A stretch of 64,000 nt of DNA, taken from NCBI GenBank assembly GCA_028571685.1, contig CM053140.1:29679501-29743500 (forward strand). The letters run 5' to 3'. This DNA is from Heterohyrax brucei (taxonomy: Eukaryota; Chordata; Mammalia; Hyracoidea; Procaviidae). Under the pieces are notes generated by a model. It saw only the letters and a list, made by a program, of their open reading frames with translations, did no database searches and had not been told where the DNA came from. Shown here one piece after another: positions 46,048-58,200 of the stretch; within the stretch, counting starts at the first letter, position 1; each line of letters starts with the position of its first letter. A program made the translations under genes and the position numbers.

Positions 46048-46640
46048 GTAAGCGCCTACCGCCCCCTACCCTATGCCTCTCTTAAGCTGTTCTAAGAAGG
46101 GTATTTTTTTAGTACTTACTCATTTGCCATACCAATTATAATAAACTTGGGAGCCTCCATCTTCCTGATGCAGGGAGTGGGATGTCTATATCTAAGGGCT
46201 GTGGGGGGGGGTCGTCCCTGGGGAGCTTCCCAGGGCCTTCCTGCAATCTTGTATTTCACATATGGAGGGGGATGTGCAGTTGGGGGAAGCCAGCGGGGCT
46301 GGGCTGGCCTCGGCGTTCCCGGGCTGGGCATGCTGTGTCGGGATTCATTAAGCCGAGGGGGTTGTAAAGCCTTTCTTAGAAGGCATCTTCCTTAATCCTT
46401 GTGCCGGGAAACGAGAGGGTACTTTTGAGGAAGGTTTAATTAGGATGCAAAATATTGTCAGGGAGAGTGCAGCCAAAAATATGCCAAGGTTGAGATGCTT
46501 CCGCACACCATCACATAGGTGTGTAGCTTTGCTTACAGGGGCTTCTGTGGGTGACGGGCCTCGGCAGTCTGGAAGTTGTCAAACCATCATAGGGGGTACC
46601 CCTAGGAGTGCGACGGGGTGGATTGACAGACTTTCATTTT
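46048..46640 (-). mobile_element. Possible internal remnant of the same endogenous retrovirus
   Basis: Sequence directly 5' of the putative LTR on the minus strand. It ends in the purine-rich tract and carries a short frame at 46,116-46,331 with a proline-rich start. No retroviral gene can be named with confidence. Old and non-coding. Confidence 0.3.
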
Positions 46641-46984
46641 TATAGACTCTGCACTGTTGACTTTTCTACATTGGGCACATGTGATTCCTTTCCATTAAGC
46701 AAACCTACAAACCTCACACAAATTCCAGACTCCTGCAGTCAGGATTTAACCGGATGCACTTTACACAGGCACACACAGTACAGGAGAGGCCAAGCAAGGC
46801 GTGCTTTCTGCTTTCTTCTCCTTCTGCTGGGCACGTCACTGCCTCTTTATAAAACAACTTGGCAGAGCTAATAATGTGCCAACCAGGGCAGTGGTGGTTC
46901 AGGGTTGCGTTTTTGCCATCCATGAAGGAGACCAGCTTTGATACTCATTTCGTGTACAAAGGGATTTCTGCGGTGGCCGATTGA

Positions 46985-47658
46985 GAAGTGACTCTCCCAG
47001 CAGCTGCGACTTTTGTTTGCTATGGTGACATGGTGACATCAGGCTGGAAGGATGGGTGGACCTGCTTGGGTTTCTTTCTGTGCTGTTTGAAGGGAGGTGG
47101 AGCACTGATGGCAAACCCTGGTGGTATAATGGTTAAGTACTATGTCTGCTGACCAAAAGGTCAGCAGTTCAAATCCACCAGGCACTCCTTGTAAACTATG
47201 GAGCGGTTCTGTTCTGTCCTATAGCATTGCTGAGTTGAAATCGACTGCAACAGCAGTGGGTTTGGGCACTGATGTGGCACTCACCTTCCTGCAGAGCCGA
47301 GTTCCCCTTCCCAAGGTGACCTCCATCCCACCACCCCCAAGGACCAAGACCAAACTGGTTCCTGAAGGCAGGAACGTGACCTTCCACTGTGGCCAGATCC
47401 TGCACAAGAAGGGCAAAGTGTAGTGAGTGCTGGGTGAGGGGCAGCCCTGGGGTTGGAGTGGCAGGTGAGCAGCCTATAGCCTAGTGGCCACCCCTCACCC
47501 CCTACAGCTGGTACAAGGACCAGGAGCCCCTTTCGCTGGGTGAGGCACACCTGAGTATCACCACCAACACTATTAACGAGGGCACCTACACATGCGTGGT
47601 CCGTTGGCGCCAACGCGGGCTCACTACCTACTCCTGGCGGGTCCGAGTAAGGCGCTAG
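46985..47658 (+). pseudogene. MMP23: 5'-truncated MMP23 pseudogene at the duplication junction
   Basis: Homology to the complete gene begins inside exon 6 (gaagtgactctcccagcagc against gaagcgactctgtcctagca near 4,365), so exons 1-5 and most of the ShKT domain are missing. Exon 7 equivalent: about 47,297-47,422. Its acceptor cag is changed to ccg, and one codon (Lys in GQKI) is deleted. Exon 8 equivalent: 47,508-47,658. It has lost 24 bases in frame (the block coding EFSYPGY) and has several substitutions before a TAG. With no start, no catalytic domain and a lost acceptor it cannot make MMP23. Human MMP23A is also a pseudogene next to a second CDK11, but here the truncation point is different in kind. 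Confidence 0.9.
47112..47266 (+). mobile_element. AfroSINE shared with MMP23 intron 6
   Basis: Runs from 'gcaaaccctggtggtataat' to 'cagcagtgggtttggg', at the position matching the element at 4,481. Confidence 0.9.
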
Positions 47659-48984
47659 GGCACCTCCTGAAGCCGGGGCCCACAGAATAGGTTGCAGATA
47701 CAGCACTTTCTCTATTTGTCTCTGCCTGTTCTTGAAGGGTAGGGACCCAGGACCAACGCTGTGGTCATGGTGGGAAGCCCCAGGCAGCCAGAACATTTCC
47801 CCTTTTCATAGCTCCTTTGGGTCGGGTGTGGCCTTCAAAGGCAGAGAAAGCACTAGGCAAAGAAAGGCTTTCCCAGCTGGGCTCCTTGTTACACACAGTG
47901 GTACATGGTCCAACAGCCGGTGGCATTGCTTGTAGTGCAGACTGACGGGGTAGATGTGCGGGGTGTGAGCAGGCTTGTTAGTCCAGGGTTTGAATGCAGA
48001 TGGATGAGACAGGGAAGGTTTCCTGCGAGAGGTGCCACACTGGACCTGGGAGGATGGAGGCCAGGGGCAGCTGGGCCTCCAAAGCCATTCTTGATGGGGC
48101 AGTCAGAGTGTGGGTCATCAGCAGGAGCAGTGTAACTTGGGACTGAGGGGTGGTTTGCCTGGCTGGGTGTCAACTAGCCTGGGCAGAGGCAGAATGCCCC
48201 CTACCCCTTCTGCTGACAGAAGCTGGTGCCCTGTCTAGCCAGACCAGGCAGGTGCTGCATGTGGGGAAGGAGACTAAGGCCCTCTCCTCCAGGGCCCTGG
48301 CCAGCCACTTCTACAGGGTCTCACCCAACTGGGTCCCAGCTGTTGTAACGAGCTCTTAACAACCTGGTTTCTGAGCCTTTTTCTGTCTGGGCCTGATGCT
48401 GCCTGGAGGCAGCTGGGGTAGGTAGCGCTGGAAATGAGGTCACACAGCCCAGAGCCTACCACAGAGAACTGCCCTTTGCAGGATACACCAGAGTTTAAAA
48501 CTCCAGAGTATTTTTAAGAATACTGTGTTTAACTAACAACTTGTATAAAAACCCATGAGAGGACAGCAAACACAGCAGCTCATAGATCTGGGCAGTGTGG
48601 CTCACAGCCACAAGAACAATACTGGGAAGTATCCAGTTCATCCACCTGGGTCACTTGAGTCGGGTGACCTAAGGACAGCAGGAAAGCACTTGTTTCCATG
48701 CTGAAGAGAAGGTCTGTAGGCCCAAGACATGAATCCTGCAAGATTAAAAACAGGAAAAACTGTCCCATATCACTAGGTCAGATTACTGCCAGTGACTACT
48801 GGCTGGCTGCTTGGGCTCAGCTGTCTGTGTGTGCGACCATGCATGCAAGCATGCGAGTACATGTGTGCATGTGGCTCTGTGAATGGGCCACATGTGCTGG
48901 CCCACTGATGTCCAGCACCCTCAAGGTTAAGTATGATCCATATGAAAACCTATCACTCTTCCCTCTACAACAAGGAAAATACAA
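47659..48984. other. Duplicated flank between the MMP23 pseudogene and CDK11 copy B
   Basis: Collinear with 5,055-6,670 of the first unit but without the L1 fragment. No gene seen. It includes a short TG/CA-rich patch near 48,820-48,900. Confidence 0.8.
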
Positions 48985-48990
48985 TTTAAT
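48985..48990 (-). terminator. CDK11: Probable poly(A) signal of CDK11 copy B (ATTAAA)
   Basis: Minus-strand ATTAAA about 245 bases after the copy B stop, in a block (ccctctacaa, aaggaaaat) conserved with copy A. Confidence 0.5.
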
Positions 48991-49232
48991 TCTATAAATT
49001 TACAGGGCAAAATAAAATAAAAATGTGGAAAACAAATAAGAATACAACAAGGTGCTCAGAGTCCAGGATTCTGGGCCCAGAGGTCAGTCCCTGCAGCTCA
49101 AGTTTGGGATGCAATCTGGACTGTGGATGAAGACACTCCATCGTCCACACGTGTCACCAACAGGAACCTTATGCCCCCACTCTGCTTGGCCAGGCCTGGC
49201 CCTCTGGGGGTGTGCTACATTCTTTTTTGAGG

Positions 49233-52200
49233 TCAGAACTTGAGGCTGAAGCCGGGGCCAGCAGCCGAGGCCCCCTGATTTGTGGTGGTCAGGTGGAAGC
49301 CAGTCTCCTTGAGGTCGTCGTCACCCTAGGGTGTAAGTCAGTGTATCCTGCAGCCCTGCCCTCCTTTACCACCCCCATCAGCTCCCAGAGTACCCTACCT
49401 ATGAGGATCCTGCCCTCAGTCCTGCCTATGCTCACCCACCCTCTCCCCCTGGCAACCTTCCCTCTCCTCGTGAGGACCTTTCCCCCATGCAGCCCAATTT
49501 CTCCCTGTGAGGACCTCACCCCCAGCGGCCCTCTCGCTGTGAAGACCTGTCCCCCAGGCAGCCCTCTCATTCCCTGTGAGGACCCGTCCCCCCAGGGGAC
49601 CTTTCTCTTGCTGTCCTCACAGCATCCTCTCTCTCCCTGTGATGACCAGTGCCCCCAGCAGTGTTCTCTCTCCCTGCGAGGACCTGTCTCCCCAACAGTG
49701 TTCTTTCTCCCTGCGAGGACCTGTCTGCCCAGCAGTGTTCTCTCTCCCTGTGAGGACCTGTCCCCCAGGAGTCCTCCCTCTCCCTGTGAGGACCTGTCCC
49801 CCAGGAGTCCTCTCTCTCCCTGTAGGGACCTCTCACCACAGCCGCCCACTCTCCCTGTGAGGACCTTGTCCCCCTGGCGGCCCTCTCGCACTGTGAGGAG
49901 CTGTCAGCCTCTCTCTCTGGGAAGACCTGACCCCCAGCGGCCTCTCTCTGAAAACCTCTCCCTTGCAGCAGCCCTCTCCTCTGGCCAGTCAGCCCTGCCT
50001 GTGAGGACTCCCCCTCACCAGCTGGCTGTAGCCCAGGCCCCCCTCAGGTGGCCTTGGGCTGGTGCCCCGCTTCACACGCTGCTGCTCACTCTTGGCGGGC
50101 CACGTGGGGAACATGGAGGGGTCAATGGGGAGCGGGGTCTCTCGGAAATACTCGTGCTTGAGGCCGTCTTCAGCGCTGATCCTCCTCCCCGGGAAGTAAG
50201 TGAGAAACCTGGGGAGAGAGGGGCACTTGGCTTCCAGCACCAGGAGGGGTGGCTGCGCTGGGGGTGCAGAGCCGGGACAACCAAGTGACCCAGGCCATAG
50301 AGTCCCTGGCAGGCTGCCATGAGCAGGGTGTCCTGGGGGTGGATGGTTCTGGAAAGGCACGTGTGGCAGGCAGGCTAGGACAAGTACAGGCTTCTGAGCC
50401 ACAGCACTGAGGCAGCCGGCCCCCTCTGGTGACGGCACTTACTTGTTCATGAGATCAAAGCCCTGGTCTGAAAGCAGAGCCCCGAAGCGCTTGCGGAGGT
50501 TGTTGTAGGGGTATTCAGTGAACGTCATCTTCTTGACTGCGGGCAGCTCATTGTAGCCAGGCCAGATTTTCTCACTGGGGGTCCCCAGGTCCTAGAAAGG
50601 TGGGGATGCTTCAGAACAGCCTGGCTGCCCTGCAGGGAAGGGTCCACCTCCTGGCAGCTGACTCCAAGTCTGATCGTCAGAGACCAGCCTTTAGAGTAGC
50701 CACCAGTGACCGCCACACCCACCTAGGCACCTAGACACAGCACACAGCCCTACCTTAAACACTTTGTTGATCTGGTCGATCTCTGACTTCCCAGGGAATA
50801 GGGGTTTCTGAGTAAGCAGCTCCCCAAAGATGCAGCCCACAGACCACATGTCGATGGCTGTGGAGTACTCCTGCAAGGCCACGGTGCACAGCTCAGTGAG
50901 TTATACAGCTCTGTGCTCTCAGGGCAGGACCCCGTGAAACCAGGTGGACTATACCCACCCAACCCCCACCCCACCAGTTCACACTCACCTTTGCACCAAG
51001 TAGTAGTTCCGGGGCACGGTACCACAGGGTCACCACAACTGGAGTGTAGGCCTTCAGTGGGGATCCATACTCACGTGCCAGCCCAAAGTCACCTACCTGG
51101 AAAGGCAGAGGGATGAGTGGCAGCATGGCCCTGTGGGGGTGGGGGAAGATGGTAGACCCAGGGAGGGAGGAGGGTAGAGAGAAGGGCAATGGTGGTATGA
51201 CGGGTGCTGTAGGTGAAGGGGACAGGGGCTGGAGGGTGGGGGTGGCCTGGACTGGAGGTGTGCTGTGAGAAGCAGAGGCCCTGGACAGGGTGGGGCAGGT
51301 CCACCTTGAGGACGCCTGCATGGCTCAGCAGCAGGTTGGACGTCTTGAGGTCACGGTGCAGGATCCAGTTGTCGTGCAAGTGCCTCACGCCTCGCAGCAG
51401 CTGGATCATCAAGGTCTTCACCTCCCCTGGGGAAACAGGCAGGTCACACACCTCCCCTCCCCACGACACAGGAGAGGTGAGCTAAGAGGGACTGGTCCCT
51501 GTGTCATCCTTCCAGAGCAAAGAGCTCCCAACTTCACTGGCCTGACAGGCAAGAGGTCTCCCTGGGGTCAGATTTCAAAGACAGTGAAGGCTTCTACCTA
51601 GAGACCCAAGGGTCCCCTGTCCCGGCTGCTGACACCCAGACTAGGGACCGTACTGACAGCTGAAGAGCTGGCTAAGATGTGTCATCCATGCACCAAAATA
51701 GCCTGTGTCTGTGCCACAACAGGGCCCCCTCCCGTGGCCGCAGCGACACCAGCCAGTCCCTGCCCAGCGGGACTGGACACGGCCTGGGCAGCACCTGGCA
51801 GGAAGGGCTGCTTCATGGTCTCCATCAGGCTCTTGAGATCATGTTCTACGTAGTTCATCACGATGTAGATCTTGTCCATGTTGCTTCCCACAACAATCTC
51901 CTAGAAAAGACCGGGCTGTGGCTAAGGACACAGACTCCCAGACCCTGCAGGGGGCTGTGGAGTCCTTGTCCTGACAGAAAGGACATTTGGCTGTAGGGGT
52001 CCCTGCTCTGGCAGAAATCAAATCTGGGTGTTCGGGTCCCTACCCCGGCAGAAATGATATCTGGGTGCTGGGGTCACTGTCCTCACAGAAATGACATCTG
52101 GGTGCTGCGGTCCTTGTCCTAGCAGAAACGACACCTGCATGCACCCACTACAGGGCAGGGAAGGCTTAGTCATTCCCACCATGACAAGGCTGTATGGTGT

Positions 52201-55200
52201 TTAAGGCAGCACTTGGGCCACAAGCCACAGGACCCTGGGGAACATAGGCCACGTATCTTGGATGACACAGGGTGTCAGGCCTGAGTTGGGTGGTGAGGAC
52301 AGGGAATGGGCAGAGCCTTACTCTGACAGTGACGATATTGGGGTGCTGGGCCTTGAGGATGGTGTTGATTTCTCGTAGCGACGTGATGGGAAATCCCTCC
52401 TTCTCCTTTTCCATTTTCAGCCGTTTCAGAGCCACAATTTCATCTGTGATGAAAAATTGAAGACCAGAAACAGAAAATGCACTTACAAAATCACATTAAG
52501 AACATCAGTGCACTGAATCAGGATTTTATTTTCCGCTCATGAAATACATTACACTGCAGCAGGTGAGCGAGTGAGCACCATTGGCTGTGGGCCCAAACGG
52601 TGTCCGCACCGCAAAGAAAAGCTCAGATGAAAAGCCCAGTGTTATGGAGGGGACATCTCTAGTTCAGGGCAATCAGAGTCACCTGCTCAGCGACAGCCCC
52701 ATGGCTTTCACAGCCTTACACAGGCAACCTTCACTTCCCGGCTGCTCTGCCTGTCTGCACACGACCTCTGTGAGAGCCTGTGATGGGCGCAGCCTGTGCT
52801 AGAATGTGCTGGGCTAGACTGGAATGTTCCCAACTGGTTCCCCGACCACATGGAGAGTGCACCCCACTCCATGGCACACAGGCCCCCGTCCAGACTCTCA
52901 GCTAGAGGACAGCCAGGCTCCTCGGGCCGTGGAATCACTGCAGACTCTACCCACCTGTTTTTTTGTCCTTTGCCCTGTAAACCACTCCGTACGTGCCCTC
53001 CTCGATCCTGTTTAGGCACTGGAACTCCTCCACACTCCGACAGCCCTAGGGTGAGAGGGGACGTGAGGGCTGGCTAGGACCATGAGGCGGGGACAGGGTC
53101 ACCTCTTTCCTCAGGTCCACTGGCGTGCCCCTCTGCCTGCTCACTGTGACTATGCAGAGCAGCATAGCACACTCCCGGGTATGTCTTCCGGGCACACTGG
53201 AAGAAGCTGAGAGGGGAACCAGCAGTGACTGTCTCTTTCTCTATACCCTTCTGTGAGCAAAGGTCGCTTTATCATAGAGACAAGGAGACAAAGCTCCTCC
53301 AGGCTAGCACCTCAGTGTACCGCCCTGGGCCACCTCGTGACTCCGCCAACACCCACCCTGAAGCACGCCCCATGAACCCCACCCTACGGGCACCGTCAGC
53401 CGGTGCAGGTCTGGCTGAGTCAGGCAACTGTAACACTCCAAAGGGCAGGTATGCTGACACTGGGGCTGCCTGGTGTTCTGTGTGCCAAAGAACCATCCAA
53501 GCTGTGCCAGGCTGCCACCTCTTAGGGCTACTGCTGAGACCCCAGGGCCCTTCCATGCTCAGCCTGGCTAAGGACAGCAACATGGCCCAGGTACCGTGCC
53601 TGCTAGACCACAGAGATAAAAACATGATGTCCAGTTGTCATGCCTGCCCCATGATGCCCAGCTCAGAGGTGTGATTAATGCCACCCCTGCCATGCCCAGC
53701 ACAGCTGTGACTCACGCTGCCAACCCCAACATCTGACACATAGATGAGATTCATGCCCACCTCACAACACACCCTCTACAGCACCCTCCTTGGCACGCAT
53801 AGTGACTGTGCCACTTGTTCGGCGTGGCTGGGGCTGGCTGACCTGCAGGGCAGGAAGGTACTTGGGTAGCTCCTGCTTGAGCTCAATTGGCGACAGTGCA
53901 GGGGAGTCAGGTACGCAGTCTCCTTCAGTGAGGGCGCTGCTCTGAGGGGTCCCCTCACCCCCTTCTTCCTCCCCTTCCTCACTCTCCCCGGAATCTCGAT
54001 CAAATCGTGACTCTGGAACTTCAAAGGACACTCAATTACAGAACCAGACATAAGGACATGCCAAGACCCTCACCCCACTCTGGAGAAGACCCTGAACATG
54101 GAGAAAACCTAGGGTGCTACTGAGGCCCCCCAACAAAGCCTGCATCCCCGCACTTAGGGACACACAGGAAGACAGGGACAGTCTGCAGCCTGGGCACTCA
54201 CCCACGAGAACGTGGTTTTCGTTCTCTCGCTCGTCATCGTCACTCATCTCCTCTTCACTCACTTCTTCTGCAAGAGAAAGCAGGTGTCCGCCAGGGTGAC
54301 TGGAGCCAGCATCGCACCGTGGCTAGTGCCAGACCCCTCGACAGGCAGAATGAGGGTCAGCTTAGCTGATGGAAAGCAAGAAGCATCACAACAACGGAGT
54401 TGGGATCTTGTGCCATCCCAGGTAGTGAGGCACCCTCAATTTCAAAATGTTTTAAATGACCTGACATTGCTTTTATGTGTTGTACACACGCTCTCGAGAA
54501 ACACACAGTGCTCTCATAATTAAAGTCCGTGCCCGTGTTCTCCTCACCAGCCGACTGCTCAGAAGCATCCTCGGAATTGCTCCCCGTCTCCTCCTCCTCC
54601 TCCTCCTCCTCCTCCTCCTCTTCTTCCTCCTCCGTCTCCTCACTGCTGCTCCCCTCCTCCTCCTCTTCCTCCTCCTCCTCCTCTGAACCGGACGCTGACT
54701 CCGCTTGAGGAAGGACACAAAGCCTCGAGGTGAGCACAGTGGCCTGGCCCTCACACAGGGAGGCGAGGCCGGGGCCGGCTGGGTGGCTACCTGAGGACGA
54801 CTCTGCTGAGCTGGTCTTCCTCTCGCTGTCACTGACGTCTTGCAAGTCAGACAGGGGGTCTCTTTCCTCCATTTTCTCTTCCTTTACTGTGAAACGAAGA
54901 ACTCAGTAAGAGTTTGGGGAAACATTTTTCAATAAGCAAGACAAGAGCAAAACCAAAAACCACCTAAACCTCACCCACTGCCATCCAGGGGACACTGGCT
55001 CATAGTGACCCCACGCAGAGTCCAAGGCCGTGCATCTTCCCGGAAGCAGACCGCCCCGTCTCTCTCCTGTGCAGAGTCTGAGCCCCCACCCTTCAGGTCA
55101 GCAGCTGAACACTTGAACGACGGCACCATCAGGGCTCCCTAGCAAGGTAACAGCTCCCTAACAGCACCCCAAAATGAGACAGTGCCTTTCACATACTGAT

Positions 55201-58200
55201 TAGCTTCAGGGTGTATGACTAACAGCCCGTCCCCATGGATGAACTGAAAGGGCCACTTCTGAAAGCCCCAGGCATCAACTTGCAGCCCCAAATTACATCA
55301 ACAGGTGTGTTACATGCAAACATTAAGAGCCTGTCACAACACGGAAGCGATCTAATGAGTGTCACATCTTATTGTGACAAAGATGGCAGGGGTGCAGCTG
55401 GCATCCCGGGACAGCTGATGTCAACACAGGCAGCAGCAGTCTCTGCACAGAGACCCTTGCACATGGGCCTAAAGCAGGCCATCTCACCTGGCTTCCGGCT
55501 GTCGCCCTGCTCAAACCTGTCCCGCGGTGGCCGGAGTGGGCTGCGGCTCCAGTGGCTGGCTTTCACCTTCTCCCCGTACTCCTCCCGCATGGCCCGGTGA
55601 TGTGCGGACACTGGGGAACCACAGAGCCAAACGAGGGACTTGAGCAGCAATCCCTTTTCTCTTCTCATCACCCTCACCTTCCGATCACAGAAACGCCTGC
55701 GGTGTGCACTTGGTGGCAAGAGCACCGGAGGAGGGGCCAGGAAGTCCAGACGCCATGAGCGGTCCTGAGGCTCTAACGGGCCCCCAGACTGACTTCCACT
55801 GGACACACGGGGCGTGGGGAGCCAGCCACGGCTGGTAAGAACCCACCTCCAGGTCCCACACCAGCCAACACACGAGCACTGCCCGAGCCTGTGGACTGTG
55901 ATGGGACGGACAGCTTCTCTGGCCTCAGACAGATCCCCACCCCATCGTCAACGTCACCACCTCGTCAGTCCTGTCATATGTGTGCAACCTGTGCCCAGGC
56001 TCCTGTCGGCATACAGCCCAGGGAGGTGCATGGTTTCAGTGGGAGCACTCGTTGCTGCCATTCCCTGGAGGGCACCCCATTTCCTGGTCCCCACAGTGCA
56101 CCCCCGACCCACCTTCCCTGCGCGCCTCGCGCTCCTTGCGCCGCTCCTCAGCCCGCCGTTCCCGCTCCTTCTGCTCCCGCTGCTCCTTCTGCTGCTCCCG
56201 CAGCTTCCGCTCCCGCTCCCGCTTCCGCTCCAGTTGTTCCAGACGGTCCCTGCAGTACAAGCACTAGAAAGATGACTTTTGTCCTCAGCACTCTGAGTCC
56301 CATTTATAAAACGCCACAAGAGGTTTCTGAGTGCAGAACACACAGAACCACTGTTCCCATGAGCCCCTACGTCATTTCCCAAGAAACAGGACGCCCACTG
56401 CTTCCACAACACTGCCGTCTGGGAAAGATGGGAGGGGAGCCACGAGACTCACCCCCCAGCCCTGTCTCACCCCTCCCCACCCCTGGGTTTTTGGGGTAGA
56501 TGGCCAGGCCACTTCCAGTCCAGCCTGTCTGGCGTCAGAGAGGAGCATTAACATAATACATGTGAAGAGCAGTGGGGAAGCCACCTTGGGGAGGGCAGGT
56601 GACACGTGACGTCCAGAAAATGTCAGTAACTGACACACACACGGCTGAACAGCGCCCATCCCTCAGTTCAGTGTTCACGTTCCCACAGAGAAGAGAGGGA
56701 CGGCTCACTGGAAGAATGCTGACTGCCACGTGGGATTCCTGGTCAGTGACTTGATGCACAGCTACCACCCGTTTGTCAGTGGAAGACTGTAGGCTGCTGA
56801 CACAGAACAGATTTCAGGGGACCTGGCACACTGAGATGGACTAGGAAGAAAGGTCTGGTGTCGCAACAGTATGATCTTCAACTCTACATAGTGATGGCAC
56901 AGAACCTGGCAGCGTTTCATTGTGTCTATGGTTGGCATTGAGTTAGGAGCCATTTGGATGGCATCTGACAACAACAATGTATACAGTGAAGTCCAAACAG
57001 AATCTAAAGAGCTAACAGTTTTGCACTAGGAAAGGGGCAAAGTGGGCAAATCCCACCTCTACTGCTAACTGCATGGTAAGGACCAGCATGAAACCAATTC
57101 CCAGCTGGGTTCATCGCCAGCCACACCAGGTGGCACATTCTCACTTCCCCGGTACCAAGACCAAGCTTGGAGTCCACATGATGCTACTTCAGCCAGCCCT
57201 TTCCCCTTCTCACCCCCAGCCACCCAGGGCTAGGTCAGAGCGCACAATCCAATGTAAAAATACAAGGACAGTATCTTTTGTATTAACCTGCATATTGCCC
57301 ATACTGATTCTTCTGGATTCAGTTGATCATCTGGTGTCATTTCCATTCAGCAATGGCAGAGTTCCATTAGTGAGTCTTGTTGAAACGGATCTATTGGCAA
57401 TGAACTGGCCCTTCAATCCTCACTCACTCTGCTGGAGGCGGAGTTCCCAGTGGACACCCCACCCCAGCGGTTTGAACACGTCATAATCACTGCTTTCTGG
57501 CCTCCAGTGCTTCCGACAAGTCAGTCACTGATAGTCTCGGAGCTCCCCTTTTATGTAGTAACTCATTTTGATCTTACTGCAGCCAGGCTAGGATTTGCAC
57601 TGGTTTTCAACAGTCCATTGCATGTCTGGGGTGAATTTCTTTATATTTATCTTGATAGGGGTTTGGTGAACTTCTTAGATAGGTGTTCTCATCAGATGTG
57701 AGACAATTTCAGCCACTGTTTTTTCAAATATCTGTTTTCGCTTCTCTTCCTCCCTGTTCTCCTCCTGGGCTCCAATTACACACATGCTGACACTCCGCAT
57801 TCAGGCCGATTTCGACTCTAGTTGGCTGTTCCTTTCTTGAGGGGTTTTCACATGTGTGCACCTTCTAGGGTGGCCTAAAGCATGTGGTGGCTTGAGCCGT
57901 TTCCAGTGTCAACGGCATACGTGCACAGTCTCAGGCAGAAACAAGCTTATTGGCTGCAACCCATAGGAGATTCACAGGCCTCTCTTTTTTGCCTCCTCAG
58001 AGAGCATCATGGCTACTGAAGACGCTGACGGCCGGGGCACTGCCTGCTGCTCCGAACTGACTGCCCCATCAGATGCAAGAGAGAAGCTGCTGGTCCTATC
58101 TGTCCTGCCCTGAAAGAACTCCGTGCTGACCCGGCTTGGGGTGTAGAGTGTCATGGAGCACCTCCCATGCTGGAATGGCACAGATGCTTACCCAAAGGTC

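Noticed and set aside
49289-49891. 200-codon minus-strand open frame rich in ERE/GPH repeats
   Set aside because: It is intron 19 of CDK11 copy B read through the minisatellite; the GT donor at 50,018 and the AG acceptor at 49,326 show it is spliced out.
49212-50288. 358-codon plus-strand open frame, the longest in the window
   Set aside because: It runs antisense through CDK11 copy B exon 20, a stop-free minisatellite and exon 19. The protein is low-complexity repeat plus reverse-read exon; no splice or start context supports it.
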